Below, in pieces: positions 34,354-43,890 of a stretch of DNA of 64,000 nt; position 1 is the first letter of the stretch; every line of letters begins with the position of its first letter. Source of the DNA: Flavobacterium saccharophilum (lineage in GTDB: Bacteria > Bacteroidota > Bacteroidia > Flavobacteriales > Flavobacteriaceae); the NCBI RefSeq assembly GCF_900142735.1, contig NZ_FRBY01000004.1, positions 558,001 to 622,000 on the forward strand. The letters are read 5' to 3'. Both the position numbers and the translations under genes were made by a program. The notes beneath the pieces are model-generated. The model made no database searches, was not told the origin of the DNA, and worked only from the letters and a program-made list of their open reading frames with translations.

Positions 34354-35478
34354 ATGAGTCCATTAAAAAAAATAGCTTTTATTACGGGTGTTACAGGACA
34401 AGACGGCGCTTATTTGAGTGAATTTTTACTAGAAAAAGGCTATATCGTACACGGTTTAAAAAGACGAACTTCTATGTTTAATACAGATCGTATCGATCAT
34501 TTATATCAAGATCCATATATAGAAAACAGAAATTTCATTTTACATTATGGTGATATGACCGATAGTACCAATTTGACTCGTTTAATTCAGTTAATCCAGC
34601 CTGATGAGATTTATAATTTGGCAGCAATGAGTCACGTTGCAGTTTCATTTGAAACTCCGGAATATACTGGAAATGCTGATGGATTAGGAACCTTACGACT
34701 TTTGGATGCGGTTCGTTTGCTGGGATTAGAAAAGAAAACACGAATTTATCAGGCATCAACTTCAGAGTTGTATGGTAAAGTGCAGGAAGTACCCCAGTCT
34801 GAAAAAACACCGTTTTACCCGCGTTCGCCTTATGCTGTGGCAAAAATGTATGCTTATTGGATTACCGTAAATTATAGAGAAGCTTACGGAATGTATGCCT
34901 GTAACGGAATCTTATTTAATCATGAATCACCTATTCGTGGAGAAACTTTTGTAACGCGTAAAATTACCAGAGCAACTTCAAGAATAGCTTTAGGATTGCA
35001 AGAAAAATTATACTTAGGGAATCTGGATGCCAAACGCGATTGGGGACATGCTAAAGATTATGTACGTATGATGTGGATGATTTTGCAAGCTGAAGAACCA
35101 GAAGATTGGGTAATTGCTACAGGAATAACTACTCCGGTTCGTGAATTTGTTCGTATGAGTTTTGCCGAAGTGGGTATTGAATTAGAGTTTATAGGTGTAG
35201 GTGTAGAAGAGAAAGGCTTTGTAAAATATTGCAGTAATCCGGATTATCAAATTGCAATAGGTACAGAAGTATTGGAAGTCGACCCAAATTATTTTAGACC
35301 TACAGAAGTAGAATTACTAATAGGAGATTCAACAAAAGCCAGAACTAAATTAGGTTGGGAATGCCAATATGATTTAGCTGCATTGGTAAAAGAAATGATG
35401 GAATCTGATTTAAAACTGATGGGTAAAGAACAGCATTTAAAGGAATGCGGTTACAGTATCTTAAATTATTTCGAGTAG
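34354..35478 (+). CDS. gmd: GDP-mannose 4,6-dehydratase
   Basis: The 374-residue enzyme carries the Rossmann motif ITGVTGQDGAYLSEFLLEKGY and HGLKRRTSMFNTDRIDHLY. The catalytic region has ASTSELYGKVQE and YPRSPYAVAKMYAYW, and the GDP-binding block is NGILFNHESPIRGETFVTRK. All are diagnostic of Gmd. It converts GDP-mannose to GDP-4-keto-6-deoxy-D-mannose, the substrate of the adjacent fcl product. It is 98 bp downstream of fcl. Confidence 0.96.
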   Translation: MSPLKKIAFITGVTGQDGAYLSEFLLEKGYIVHGLKRRTSMFNTDRIDHLYQDPYIENRNFILHYGDMTDSTNLTRLIQLIQPDEIYNLAAMSHVAVSFETPEYTGNADGLGTLRLLDAVRLLGLEKKTRIYQASTSELYGKVQEVPQSEKTPFYPRSPYAVAKMYAYWITVNYREAYGMYACNGILFNHESPIRGETFVTRKITRATSRIALGLQEKLYLGNLDAKRDWGHAKDYVRMMWMILQAEEPEDWVIATGITTPVREFVRMSFAEVGIELEFIGVGVEEKGFVKYCSNPDYQIAIGTEVLEVDPNYFRPTEVELLIGDSTKARTKLGWECQYDLAALVKEMMESDLKLMGKEQHLKECGYSILNYFE

Positions 35479-35533
35479 CCAATAACAGAAGTAGCTAAAA
35501 AAGTAATTTTTTATACCTCATAAAAGATATTAA

Positions 35534-36946
35534 ATGAAAATCAAAAATATTTGCTGTTTAGGTGCCGGTTATGTTGGTGGTCCAACCATGTCTGTAATCG
35601 CATTAAAATGTCCGGAAATTAAAGTAACTGTTGTAGATCTAAACGAAACACGTATTTCAGCATGGAATGAGGAGGATTTAGATAAATTACCAGTTTATGA
35701 ACCAGGGCTTGCTGAGGTGGTTCGTGAGGCAAGAGGTCGTAACTTATTTTTTTCAACCGAAGTCGATAGTGCAATTGAAGCTGCAGATATGATTTTTATA
35801 GCTGTAAATACCCCTACAAAAACATATGGCGAAGGTAAAGGAATGGCAGCTGATTTAAAATTTGTTGAGTTATGTGCCAGACAAATCGCCAGAATTGCTA
35901 AGACTGATAAAATAATAGTCGAAAAATCAACTCTCCCAGTAAGAACAGCCGAAACATTACAAACTATTTTAGATCGTACAGGCAACGGTGTCAAATTTGA
36001 AGTACTTTCAAACCCGGAGTTTTTAGCAGAAGGAACAGCTATAGATGATTTACTTAATGCAGATAGGGTTTTAATTGGAGGAAAACAAACAGAGAGTGGT
36101 CAAAAGGCAATTCAGTCCTTGGTTGATATTTACACACACTGGTTGTCACCAAAACAAGTTTTAACAACCAATGTATGGTCTTCAGAATTATCAAAATTAA
36201 CGGCCAATGCCTTTTTAGCGCAAAGAATTTCGTCGATTAATGCATTATCGGCTTTATGTGAAGTAACTGAAGCAGATGTTGATGAAGTTGCCAATGCCAT
36301 TGGAACCGATAGTCGAATTGGATCTAAATTTCTTAAAGCTTCAGTAGGTTTTGGTGGATCTTGTTTTCAAAAAGATATCCTAAATTTAGTCTATTTATGT
36401 CGCTATTTTAATTTACCTGAAGTGGCAAATTATTGGGAACAAATTATTATTCTCAACGATTACCAGAAATACCGTTTTGCCAAAAATATTATCAACACTC
36501 TTTTTAATACCGTGAGTGGAAAGAAAATAACTTTTTTGGGCTGGGCTTTTAAAAAGAACACGAATGATACCCGCGAGTCAGCTGCAATTTATGTAGCAGA
36601 ACATCTCATTGAAGATGGTGCAGAAATTCACGTCTACGATCCTAAAGTTTCTGAAGAAAAAATTAAAGCCGATATGCGGTATTTGTTAGAAATAAAGGGA
36701 CTTACGGAACAGAAAATTGAGTCGAAAATAAAACAAATTTTTGTCTACAAAACAGTTACGGATGCTCTCGATCAGGCTCATGCTGTTGCGCTATTAACTG
36801 AATGGGATGAATTTAAAACTTATGATTGGGAAATTATTTATACCAAAATGTACAAGCCCGCTTTTGTATTTGACGGACGTAATATTCTGGATGTAGAAAA
36901 ATTAAAAACAATAGGTTTTCAAATTAAGGGAATTGGAAAAGGGTAG
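35534..36946 (+). CDS. ugd: UDP-glucose 6-dehydrogenase
   Basis: The 470-residue enzyme has NAD-binding CCLGAGYVGGPTMSVIA, the FEVLSNPEFLAEGTA block, TANAFLAQRISSINALSALCE, catalytic Cys in GFGGSCFQKDILNL and a C-terminal UDP-binding domain with FLGWAFKKNTNDTRESAA. It oxidises UDP-glucose twice to UDP-glucuronate, with length and insert pattern close to the animal/plant-like class II enzyme. The product feeds the UDP-glucuronate decarboxylase at 47460 and perhaps glycosyltransferases directly. Confidence 0.95.
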   Translation: MKIKNICCLGAGYVGGPTMSVIALKCPEIKVTVVDLNETRISAWNEEDLDKLPVYEPGLAEVVREARGRNLFFSTEVDSAIEAADMIFIAVNTPTKTYGEGKGMAADLKFVELCARQIARIAKTDKIIVEKSTLPVRTAETLQTILDRTGNGVKFEVLSNPEFLAEGTAIDDLLNADRVLIGGKQTESGQKAIQSLVDIYTHWLSPKQVLTTNVWSSELSKLTANAFLAQRISSINALSALCEVTEADVDEVANAIGTDSRIGSKFLKASVGFGGSCFQKDILNLVYLCRYFNLPEVANYWEQIIILNDYQKYRFAKNIINTLFNTVSGKKITFLGWAFKKNTNDTRESAAIYVAEHLIEDGAEIHVYDPKVSEEKIKADMRYLLEIKGLTEQKIESKIKQIFVYKTVTDALDQAHAVALLTEWDEFKTYDWEIIYTKMYKPAFVFDGRNILDVEKLKTIGFQIKGIGKG

Positions 36947-36995
36947 GCTTATCCATTTTAAAAAAACATTTTTTTAACCATTTTATTTCCATTCC

Positions 36996-38300
36996 TTGAA
37001 AAATATTTTGATAAAGTTCAAAGAGCATCCTAAGTATGATACGGTCATAAGCTGGGGAAAATTGCTTTCGATTACCGGAAGTGCCCAAATTATTATACAG
37101 ACTTTAGGATTTGCATCGGGTATTTTAATAATTCGTTTGTTAACTGTTCAGGAATATGCTTTTTACACCTTGGCTAACACTATGCTTGGGATGATGGCAG
37201 TACTTGCTGACGGTGGTATTGTTCCGGGAGTCATGGCACAAGGAGGGAAAGTGTGGGAAAACAGACAAAAAATGGGAGCTGTTTTAGCGACAGGTTTAGA
37301 TTTAAGAAGAAAATTTGCTATTGCAAGTTTGTTAGTATCTGTACCCATTTTATTTTATCTTTTACTGCATAATGGCGCTAGTTGGGTTATGGCATTGCTT
37401 ATAGCAGCAGCATTGATTCCTGCCTTTTATGCAACCTTATCCGATTCTCTATTGGAGATTATTCCTAAACTGAATCAAACCATTGTACCATTGCAACGAA
37501 ATCAAATCGAAGTAGGAGTTGCGAGATTATTTTTGTCAGGTTTAACTATGTTTATTTTTCCCTGGGCTTTTGTAGCTGTATTAACGGCAGGTATTCCGCG
37601 TACATGGGGAAATATTGGTTTACGAAAAATAGTCTACACTATGGCTGACAAAGATCAAAAGCCAAATGAAGAAGTTAAAAAAGAAATATTAAGTTTAGTT
37701 AAACGGATATTACCAACCTCAATTTATTACTGTTTTTCAGGGCAAATTACAATTTGGTTGGTTTCCATTTTTGGTAATACACATTCTTTGGCTCAATTAG
37801 GAGCTTTAAGTAAAGTGAGTGTTATGTTGTCCATTTTTAATGTAATAATTGCAACATTAATTATTCCGCACTTTGCTAAACTGATGCTAAATAGATATTT
37901 ATTGTTTAATCGTTTTTTGCAAATAATGGGGCTTTTAATTGTTTTAATAAGTCTTATTATTTTTATAGTTTATTTATTTCCTACTCCAATCCTATGGCTA
38001 CTTGGAGACGCTTATAAAGGTTTACAATTTGAGTTACTACTAAGTATAATTAGTAGTTGTATTGGATTATTAGGAGGAGTAGTTTTTAACTTATATACTT
38101 CAAGAGGTTGGGCTATGTCACCAACAGTATCAATTTTGATTAACTTATTCTCGATTGTTTTTTTTGCCAGATTACTGGACTTGAGTAATTTAAAAGGAGT
38201 TTTGCTTTTTAATATAGCTTTAGGTGTAGTTTCTTTATTGCAAACAGTTTTGTTTTGTACGTATAATATTTTTCTGATAAAAAATAATGATATCACTTAA
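36996..38300 (+). CDS. Wzx-type polysaccharide flippase (MATE/MOP superfamily)
   Basis: The 434-residue protein uses a TTG start. It has about 12 hydrophobic segments and an N-terminal block (AQIIIQTLGFASGILIIRLL, EYAFYTLANTML) typical of polysaccharide-type MOP flippases, which translocate undecaprenyl-linked repeat units to the periplasmic side. Its place just after the sugar-nucleotide genes and before the glycosyltransferases supports Wzx. The family has weak sequence conservation, so the assignment rests on topology and context. Confidence 0.85.
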   Translation: MKNILIKFKEHPKYDTVISWGKLLSITGSAQIIIQTLGFASGILIIRLLTVQEYAFYTLANTMLGMMAVLADGGIVPGVMAQGGKVWENRQKMGAVLATGLDLRRKFAIASLLVSVPILFYLLLHNGASWVMALLIAAALIPAFYATLSDSLLEIIPKLNQTIVPLQRNQIEVGVARLFLSGLTMFIFPWAFVAVLTAGIPRTWGNIGLRKIVYTMADKDQKPNEEVKKEILSLVKRILPTSIYYCFSGQITIWLVSIFGNTHSLAQLGALSKVSVMLSIFNVIIATLIIPHFAKLMLNRYLLFNRFLQIMGLLIVLISLIIFIVYLFPTPILWLLGDAYKGLQFELLLSIISSCIGLLGGVVFNLYTSRGWAMSPTVSILINLFSIVFFARLLDLSNLKGVLLFNIALGVVSLLQTVLFCTYNIFLIKNNDIT

Positions 38301-38392
38301 TCCTGTAAATTGGATTAAAGAGAATAGAAATCAAATAATTAATAATATCAGTAAGTTCTTAGACAGTTTAATTTATTCAGACAAAAAGTAAC

Positions 38393-39475
38393 ATGGAAAT
38401 TCTCTTTATTTGCGGCTCAGCCGAAATTGGTAATGATGGTGTAGGTGATTATACCCGTCGCTTATGTGGAAAACTGATAAGATCTGGTCATGAAGCTCAA
38501 ATTTTATCTTTATGTGATCATCATGCCAATTCTTTTATTACTGAAACTCAAATGTCTGAAGAAACTGAAATAAAGGTGCATAGGATACCTATTTCAGCTC
38601 CCAATAAGCAAAGTTTAATTTGGGTGCAAAGTGTTTTGAAAACTTTTGAGCCTGATTGGATTTCCTTGCAATACGTCCCTCATAGTTTTAACCCAAAAGG
38701 ATTGCCATTTTGGCTCCCGACTTACTTAAAAAAAATAAAGGGAAATCATAAATGGCATATTATGTTTCATGAATTGTGGTTAGGGATTGATGCAGAATCT
38801 TCGCTTAAACACAAATGTATTGGTCTATTACAACAATTGATAGCTAAAAGGATTATTCATAATACTAAAACACATTATGTAAATACTCAAAATAAGTTAT
38901 ATCAATTCTTTCTTCAGTCTCATAATATTGATGCAGAAATTTTACCAATCTGTGGTAATATACCTTTGACTGCAGTAAAAAAAGAACAGCTAGGATTTGT
39001 TCAGTTCGTTTTATTTGGTACAATACATATTGGAGCTCCTTTTGAAGATTTTATTGCTGATCTAATGAGCGCTTTAAATAATTTTGACAAGCCTATAAAA
39101 TTTGTTTTTATTGGCAAAAATGGACCTCAACTTAGCGGTTTTACCTCTATACTTGACCATTATAAAATAAGTTATGAAGTTTTAGGCATACAATCTGAAA
39201 GTGTAATATCACAAGTACTTCGGGATAGTGATTTTGGAATTTCTACAACACCATATTATCAGAGTGAAAAAAGTGGAGTTTATGCGGCTTACAAGGAACA
39301 TCAGTTAAATACGATTTGTGTTTCACGCGAATGGACCCCCACAAAGGGACAGTATGTTATACCGCAAATTATTAAATATGAAAAGAATAATTTGAATATA
39401 GTTCCAATGAATATTGAAGTTTCTGATACGCAAAATATGGCCACGCAGTTTATTAATTCAATTTTCGCATTATGA
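38393..39475 (+). CDS. Glycosyltransferase, GT-B fold (probable GT4 relative)
   Basis: The 360-residue protein starts with a GT-B Rossmann half (MEILFICGSAEIGNDGVGDYTRRL). The C-terminal half has FVLFGTIHIGAPFEDF, VFIGKNGP and DSDFGISTTPYYQSEKSGVYAAY. The usual GT4 E-x7-E pair is not clear, so it is a divergent member. It is followed by another GT4 whose start overlaps its stop by 4 bp. The sugar added is not predictable. The operon supplies GDP-mannose, GDP-fucose, UDP-glucuronate and UDP-xylose as donors. Confidence 0.8.
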   Translation: MEILFICGSAEIGNDGVGDYTRRLCGKLIRSGHEAQILSLCDHHANSFITETQMSEETEIKVHRIPISAPNKQSLIWVQSVLKTFEPDWISLQYVPHSFNPKGLPFWLPTYLKKIKGNHKWHIMFHELWLGIDAESSLKHKCIGLLQQLIAKRIIHNTKTHYVNTQNKLYQFFLQSHNIDAEILPICGNIPLTAVKKEQLGFVQFVLFGTIHIGAPFEDFIADLMSALNNFDKPIKFVFIGKNGPQLSGFTSILDHYKISYEVLGIQSESVISQVLRDSDFGISTTPYYQSEKSGVYAAYKEHQLNTICVSREWTPTKGQYVIPQIIKYEKNNLNIVPMNIEVSDTQNMATQFINSIFAL

Positions 39476-40713
39476 AGTTATTGGTTTCTCATCCAACATT
39501 AAATGCAAATTCAAAAAATTTGATGATTGGATTATTGCAAAATAAACTAGTTTTTAAATTATTTACATCGATAGCAATATTTCCGGGGCAACTATTATAC
39601 AAGTTAGCCAGTAATCCAAAACTAACAGATTTAAAAAGAAGAAGTTTAGATAAAGAGTGGCAACCTTACACAAGATCAAACTCTTTTTTTGAGTTTGGAC
39701 GCTTACTAACTTCAAAATTAAATTTAGATAGTTTAATAGCACATGAAAGAGGTATTTTTTGCATTGATAAAGTATATGATAAGCATGACAAATGGGTTTC
39801 TAATAATTTAGACAAAGCAAAAAAAAAGGGACTGTCAGGAGTTTATGCTTATGAAGATGGAGCATTATCCACCTTTAAAAAAGCGAAACAATTAGGATTG
39901 TGCTGTATTTATGACTTGCCTATTGGATATTGGAAAAGCGCTCGTTTATTAATGCAAAAAGAATTTGATGTTAATCCGGATTGGTCAGGCACACTTACAG
40001 GATTTAATGACTCAGTAGGTAAACTCCATAAAAAGGATCAGGAATTAGCATTGGCAGATGTTCTTTTTGTAGCAAGTAGTTTTACTAAAGAAACATTGAA
40101 AGAATATACAGGTAACTTACCCGAAATCAAAGTAATTCCATATGGTTTTCCAGAAGTTAAGCAAAAGAAAAAGTATCAGCCACTTGAAAATCGGAAGCTT
40201 AAGATTTTATTTATAGGTGGGTTATCACAACGAAAAGGACTCTCTTATTTATTTGAAGCAGTTGAAGGATTGCAAGATGAAGTAGAGTTGACTATAGTAG
40301 GGCATAAAGCAGTAGCAAATTGCAATGCGTTAAATAAAGCCTTAGAAAAACACGTATGGATTCCATCTTTACCTCATGAACAAATATTAGCTTGTATGGG
40401 GGAACATGATGTATTTGTTTTTCCATCTCTTTTTGAAGGTTTTGGTTTGGTAATTACAGAAGCAATGTCGCAAGGCGTACCAGTTATTACAACGGATCGT
40501 ACAGCGGGGCCTGATTTGATCAGAAATGACGAAGATGGATGGATTGTACCAGCCGGTTCTTCATCGGCATTGAAAGAAGTACTTATTAAAATACTTAAAA
40601 AACCTGAAATATTAGAACAATTCGGGCTTGCAGCTCAAAACAAAGCTAAAGCCAGACCATGGTCTGTTTATGGACAAGAAATGGCTGATGCACTTTCTTC
40701 ATTAAAGATTTAA
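39472..40713 (+). CDS. Glycosyltransferase family 4 protein
   Basis: The 413-residue protein has the GT4 C-terminal signature FPSLFEGFGLVITEAMSQG with the E-x7-E pair, LFIGGLSQRKGLSYLFEAV, a GHKAV turn and PVITTDRTAGPDLI. The N-terminal half is less conserved (LIAHERGIFCIDKVYDKHD). It has a retaining GT-B fold and acts at the cytoplasmic face of the membrane. Translational coupling with the preceding GT (ATGA overlap) suggests they act in consecutive steps. Confidence 0.9.
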   Translation: MKLLVSHPTLNANSKNLMIGLLQNKLVFKLFTSIAIFPGQLLYKLASNPKLTDLKRRSLDKEWQPYTRSNSFFEFGRLLTSKLNLDSLIAHERGIFCIDKVYDKHDKWVSNNLDKAKKKGLSGVYAYEDGALSTFKKAKQLGLCCIYDLPIGYWKSARLLMQKEFDVNPDWSGTLTGFNDSVGKLHKKDQELALADVLFVASSFTKETLKEYTGNLPEIKVIPYGFPEVKQKKKYQPLENRKLKILFIGGLSQRKGLSYLFEAVEGLQDEVELTIVGHKAVANCNALNKALEKHVWIPSLPHEQILACMGEHDVFVFPSLFEGFGLVITEAMSQGVPVITTDRTAGPDLIRNDEDGWIVPAGSSSALKEVLIKILKKPEILEQFGLAAQNKAKARPWSVYGQEMADALSSLKI

Positions 40714-40727
40714 AACAAATAGAATAA

Positions 40728-42059
40728 ATGGATATTGGAATAGAGCAAGTAGGAGAACCAAGACATAATTCTTTAAAAATAGCTATTTGGTTGTATTTTT
40801 TACTTTGGATTTTTGAAGGTGCTTTACGTAAATGGGTGCTACCAGGACTGGCCACACCATTATTGATCGTACGTGATCCTGTTGCTATTTTTATTATTGG
40901 CAGGACCTTATATCTGAATGTAAAATTTATAAATACATACATAGTTTTTGGATTGATATTTACCTTGTTTGGGTTAGCAATTACACTAACCTTTGGACAT
41001 GAAAATCTTTTCGTAGGTATTTATGGTGCAAGGATTATGTTGCTTCATTTTCCACTTATATTTATAATTGGACAAGTTTTTACAAAAAAAGATGTGCTCA
41101 GAATGGGACAATTTCTTTTAGCGATGAACATTTTGATGACAATTATTGTTTATTTTCAGTTTACAAGTCCTCAGAGTGCATTTATAAATATTGGAGTTGG
41201 AGGAGAAGGTAGCGCGGGGTTTTCTGGTGCTATGGGGTATAGCAGACCTCCAGGAACATTTTCATTCATTTCAGGTTTGTCAATTTTCTATACAGCGGTT
41301 TCTGTTTTCATTTTTTATTTTTGGCTGTCTAAGGATTATTGTTCCAAAATTTTACTTTATAGTAGTACGATTGCCTTAGTTGTTGCTTTGCCTCTTACTA
41401 TCAGCCGTGGTGCTGTAGTGGCTGTTGCTATTGTAGGTTTGTTTGCTATCATCGCATCAGTAACTACTGCAAAAATGTTAGTTAAATTACTATTTAGCAC
41501 TATTGCTTTTTGTTTAGTAATAGTCGTTTTGCAAAAATATTCTACAATATTCAGTTTAGGTACTGAAGTTTTTATGGATCGTGTTGATACCGTGAATAAG
41601 GTTACAGGTGGAGGTTTAACAGATTCAATTTTTTTAAGAGCGATAAATGAATTTACACAGCCTATTGTTGAATTATTCGATCAGCCATTGTTTGCAGGAA
41701 ATTTAGGTATGGGTACAAATGCTGGTGCTCAAATGTTAACTGGTAAAATTGCATTTTTGGTTGGAGAAACAGAGTTTAGTCGTTTAGGTGGTGAACAAGG
41801 GATTATTTTTGGAGGTGGACTTATAGCGCTACGCATCTTTTTAGCAGTAAGTATTGCCGTTCAGGCTTTGAAATTACCAAAAGAAGAAAAACTACTTCCC
41901 TTTATTATTTGTGGAGCTGCCTGCATAGCAATATTTCAGGGACAATGGGCCCAACCCAGTATTTTAGGTTATGCAGTTATTATGACAGGTTTAGTTATGG
42001 CTAGTTTAAAAAAGGTAGAAATTTCTCCGAAAAAAAATAGTTTATGCTTAGAAAAATAG
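40728..42059 (+). CDS. Wzy-like polysaccharide polymerase / O-antigen ligase family membrane protein
   Basis: The 443-residue protein has about 10-12 transmembrane helices and one large periplasmic loop near residues 310-360 (LFAGNLGMGTNAGAQM, GETEFSRLGGEQG). It contains a GYSRPPGTFSF block and SRGAVVAVAIVG in the helix after it. These fit the O-antigen ligase/Wzy superfamily, which joins repeat units or ligates chains. In a Wzx/Wzc operon a polymerase is the more likely role, but ligase cannot be excluded from sequence. Confidence 0.8.
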   Translation: MDIGIEQVGEPRHNSLKIAIWLYFLLWIFEGALRKWVLPGLATPLLIVRDPVAIFIIGRTLYLNVKFINTYIVFGLIFTLFGLAITLTFGHENLFVGIYGARIMLLHFPLIFIIGQVFTKKDVLRMGQFLLAMNILMTIIVYFQFTSPQSAFINIGVGGEGSAGFSGAMGYSRPPGTFSFISGLSIFYTAVSVFIFYFWLSKDYCSKILLYSSTIALVVALPLTISRGAVVAVAIVGLFAIIASVTTAKMLVKLLFSTIAFCLVIVVLQKYSTIFSLGTEVFMDRVDTVNKVTGGGLTDSIFLRAINEFTQPIVELFDQPLFAGNLGMGTNAGAQMLTGKIAFLVGETEFSRLGGEQGIIFGGGLIALRIFLAVSIAVQALKLPKEEKLLPFIICGAACIAIFQGQWAQPSILGYAVIMTGLVMASLKKVEISPKKNSLCLEK

Positions 42060-43183
42060 TTTTAATTGGAAATTATAAGCCTGACAAGCAATTTAGTATG
42101 CAAATTTTTGAAGTTTTGATGGCAGAAGGATATACAAAATCAAAGCTTCAGGTGAAAATTATTCGTCCTCGCGAAATATTGAGGAAATTAAGTTTAAATA
42201 AGCAAGGCTTAATGAAATGGTTAGGATATATTGACAAGTTTTTTTTATTTCCTATTCAGCTTTTATTTACAAGAGGTTTAAACTTTATCTTATTCAGATC
42301 AGTAAGCTATCACATTTGTGATCACTCCAATGCTTTTTATCTTTATTTTTTACCTCAAAAGGAAACAATTATTACCTGTCATGATGTTTTAGCAATAAGA
42401 GCAGGCCTTGGATTTGGGGATACTTATTGTCACGCTACAAAATCAGGTAGAGTATTGCAAAAGATAATTTTAAATGCATTATCCGGAGCAAAAAAACTAG
42501 CAGCAGTATCTGAATTTACATTAAATCAATTAGTAGAGATTGATAAAAAAAGTGATAGTAACAAAAAATGGATAATTATTCATAATGCTTTATCTGAAAA
42601 ATTTGCGCCTTTGCCAAAAGATCAGATTCAGAAAGTATTGAATAAGTTTCCCCAGATAAAGAACAAGGATATTATTTTGCATGTAGGTTCTGATTTAGAA
42701 CGTAAAAACAGAAAATTATTAGTTCATATGATTTATGAACTGCAAAATAGTTGGGAAGGATTATTGGTTTTGGCTGGAGAAAGACTAAATGCAGAACTGG
42801 TTGAGTTAATTCAAAAATTAAATGTTTCAGATAAAATTTTGCAAATAAAAAACCCTAGTGATAAAGAAATTATAGCACTTTATTCTATGTGTCAGGCCAT
42901 GATTTTTCCATCTTATTCTGAAGGTTTCGGCTGGCCAATAATCGAAGCTCAGGCTTGTGGATCGCCTGTTATTACAAGCAATAAAGCTCCTATGATGGAT
43001 GAAGTAGGCGGAAATGCTGCATTATATGCTGATCCAAACGATGCAAGCTCTTTTGCAAATCAGTTTTTAAAATTTAATGATATAAAATTTAGAAACGCTA
43101 CCATTAAACTTGGATATGAAAATGCAAAACGATTTGATTTCAGTAATACCATTCGTCAATATGTTGAATTAATAGAAAATTAA
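42044..43183 (+). CDS. Glycosyltransferase family 4 protein
   Basis: The 379-residue protein carries a GT4 C-terminal half: ILHVGSDLERKNRKLLVHMI, VLAGERLNAEL, FPSYSEGFGWPIIEAQACG with E-x7-E, and SPVITSNKAPM. The N-terminal half has TCHDVLAIRAGLG and AVSEFTLNQL, a pattern shared with mannosyl and fucosyl transferases of this family. It overlaps the upstream polymerase gene by 16 bp and ends 2 bp before the acyltransferase. Confidence 0.88.
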   Translation: MLRKIVLIGNYKPDKQFSMQIFEVLMAEGYTKSKLQVKIIRPREILRKLSLNKQGLMKWLGYIDKFFLFPIQLLFTRGLNFILFRSVSYHICDHSNAFYLYFLPQKETIITCHDVLAIRAGLGFGDTYCHATKSGRVLQKIILNALSGAKKLAAVSEFTLNQLVEIDKKSDSNKKWIIIHNALSEKFAPLPKDQIQKVLNKFPQIKNKDIILHVGSDLERKNRKLLVHMIYELQNSWEGLLVLAGERLNAELVELIQKLNVSDKILQIKNPSDKEIIALYSMCQAMIFPSYSEGFGWPIIEAQACGSPVITSNKAPMMDEVGGNAALYADPNDASSFANQFLKFNDIKFRNATIKLGYENAKRFDFSNTIRQYVELIEN

Positions 43184-43185
43184 TC

Positions 43186-43851
43186 ATGTTGGTACTAAAA
43201 ATAATAACCGTTTTATTGCCTTGGCCTTTAAAACGATTTGTTCTGGTTCATTTTTTTAAATATGAAATTCATTCATCAGCCAGAATTGGTTTTTCATGGA
43301 TTTATCCTAAAAGGCTGATTATGGATTTGGATTCTAATATTGGAAATTTTAATGTGGCAGTACATTTGAATTTAATGATAATTGGAAAATACTCCAGCAT
43401 TGCAAGAGGTAATTGGATCACTGGATTTCCTACTAACACTAATTCTAAACATTTTTCCCATCAGCCAGACCGCAAATCGAATTTAATAATTGGAGAACAT
43501 TCGGCTATTACCAAAAAACATCATATCGATTGCACTAACATGATTCAGATTGGCAATTTTGTTACAATTGCAGGTTATTCAAGTCAATTGCTTACCCATT
43601 CTATTAATATCGAATTAAATATTCAGGACAGCCATCCCATAACTATCGGAGATTATTGTTTTGTTGGAACTGCTTCAACTATTTTAGGCGGAGCATCTTT
43701 ACCAGCCAATTCTGTCCTTGGAGCAAATGCCTTATTAAATAAAAAATTTACAGTTCCTTACCGATTATACGGTGGAAATCCTGCTAAGGAGATCAAAGAA
43801 CTTTCAAGAAATTATAAATATTTTAATAGACAAGAAGGTTTTGTCTTTTGA
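43186..43851 (+). CDS. Left-handed beta-helix acyltransferase (hexapeptide repeat)
   Basis: The 221-residue protein has hexapeptide repeat turns (ARIGFSWIYPKRL, IGNFNVAVHLNL, ITIGDYCFVGTASTIL, LPANSVLGANALLNK) and ends with the coiled cap YGGNPAKEIKEL, as in O-acetyltransferases of the xenobiotic/NeuD type. There is a short hydrophobic N-terminus. It probably adds an acetyl group to a sugar of the repeat unit, with acetyl-CoA as donor. It lacks the clear catalytic His of CAT-type enzymes in the usual spacing, so a structural or other acyl role is possible. Confidence 0.82.
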   Translation: MLVLKIITVLLPWPLKRFVLVHFFKYEIHSSARIGFSWIYPKRLIMDLDSNIGNFNVAVHLNLMIIGKYSSIARGNWITGFPTNTNSKHFSHQPDRKSNLIIGEHSAITKKHHIDCTNMIQIGNFVTIAGYSSQLLTHSINIELNIQDSHPITIGDYCFVGTASTILGGASLPANSVLGANALLNKKFTVPYRLYGGNPAKEIKELSRNYKYFNRQEGFVF

Positions 43852-43890
43852 ATAATAAACTATTAACATAACTAACCTAAGGTTCCAAGT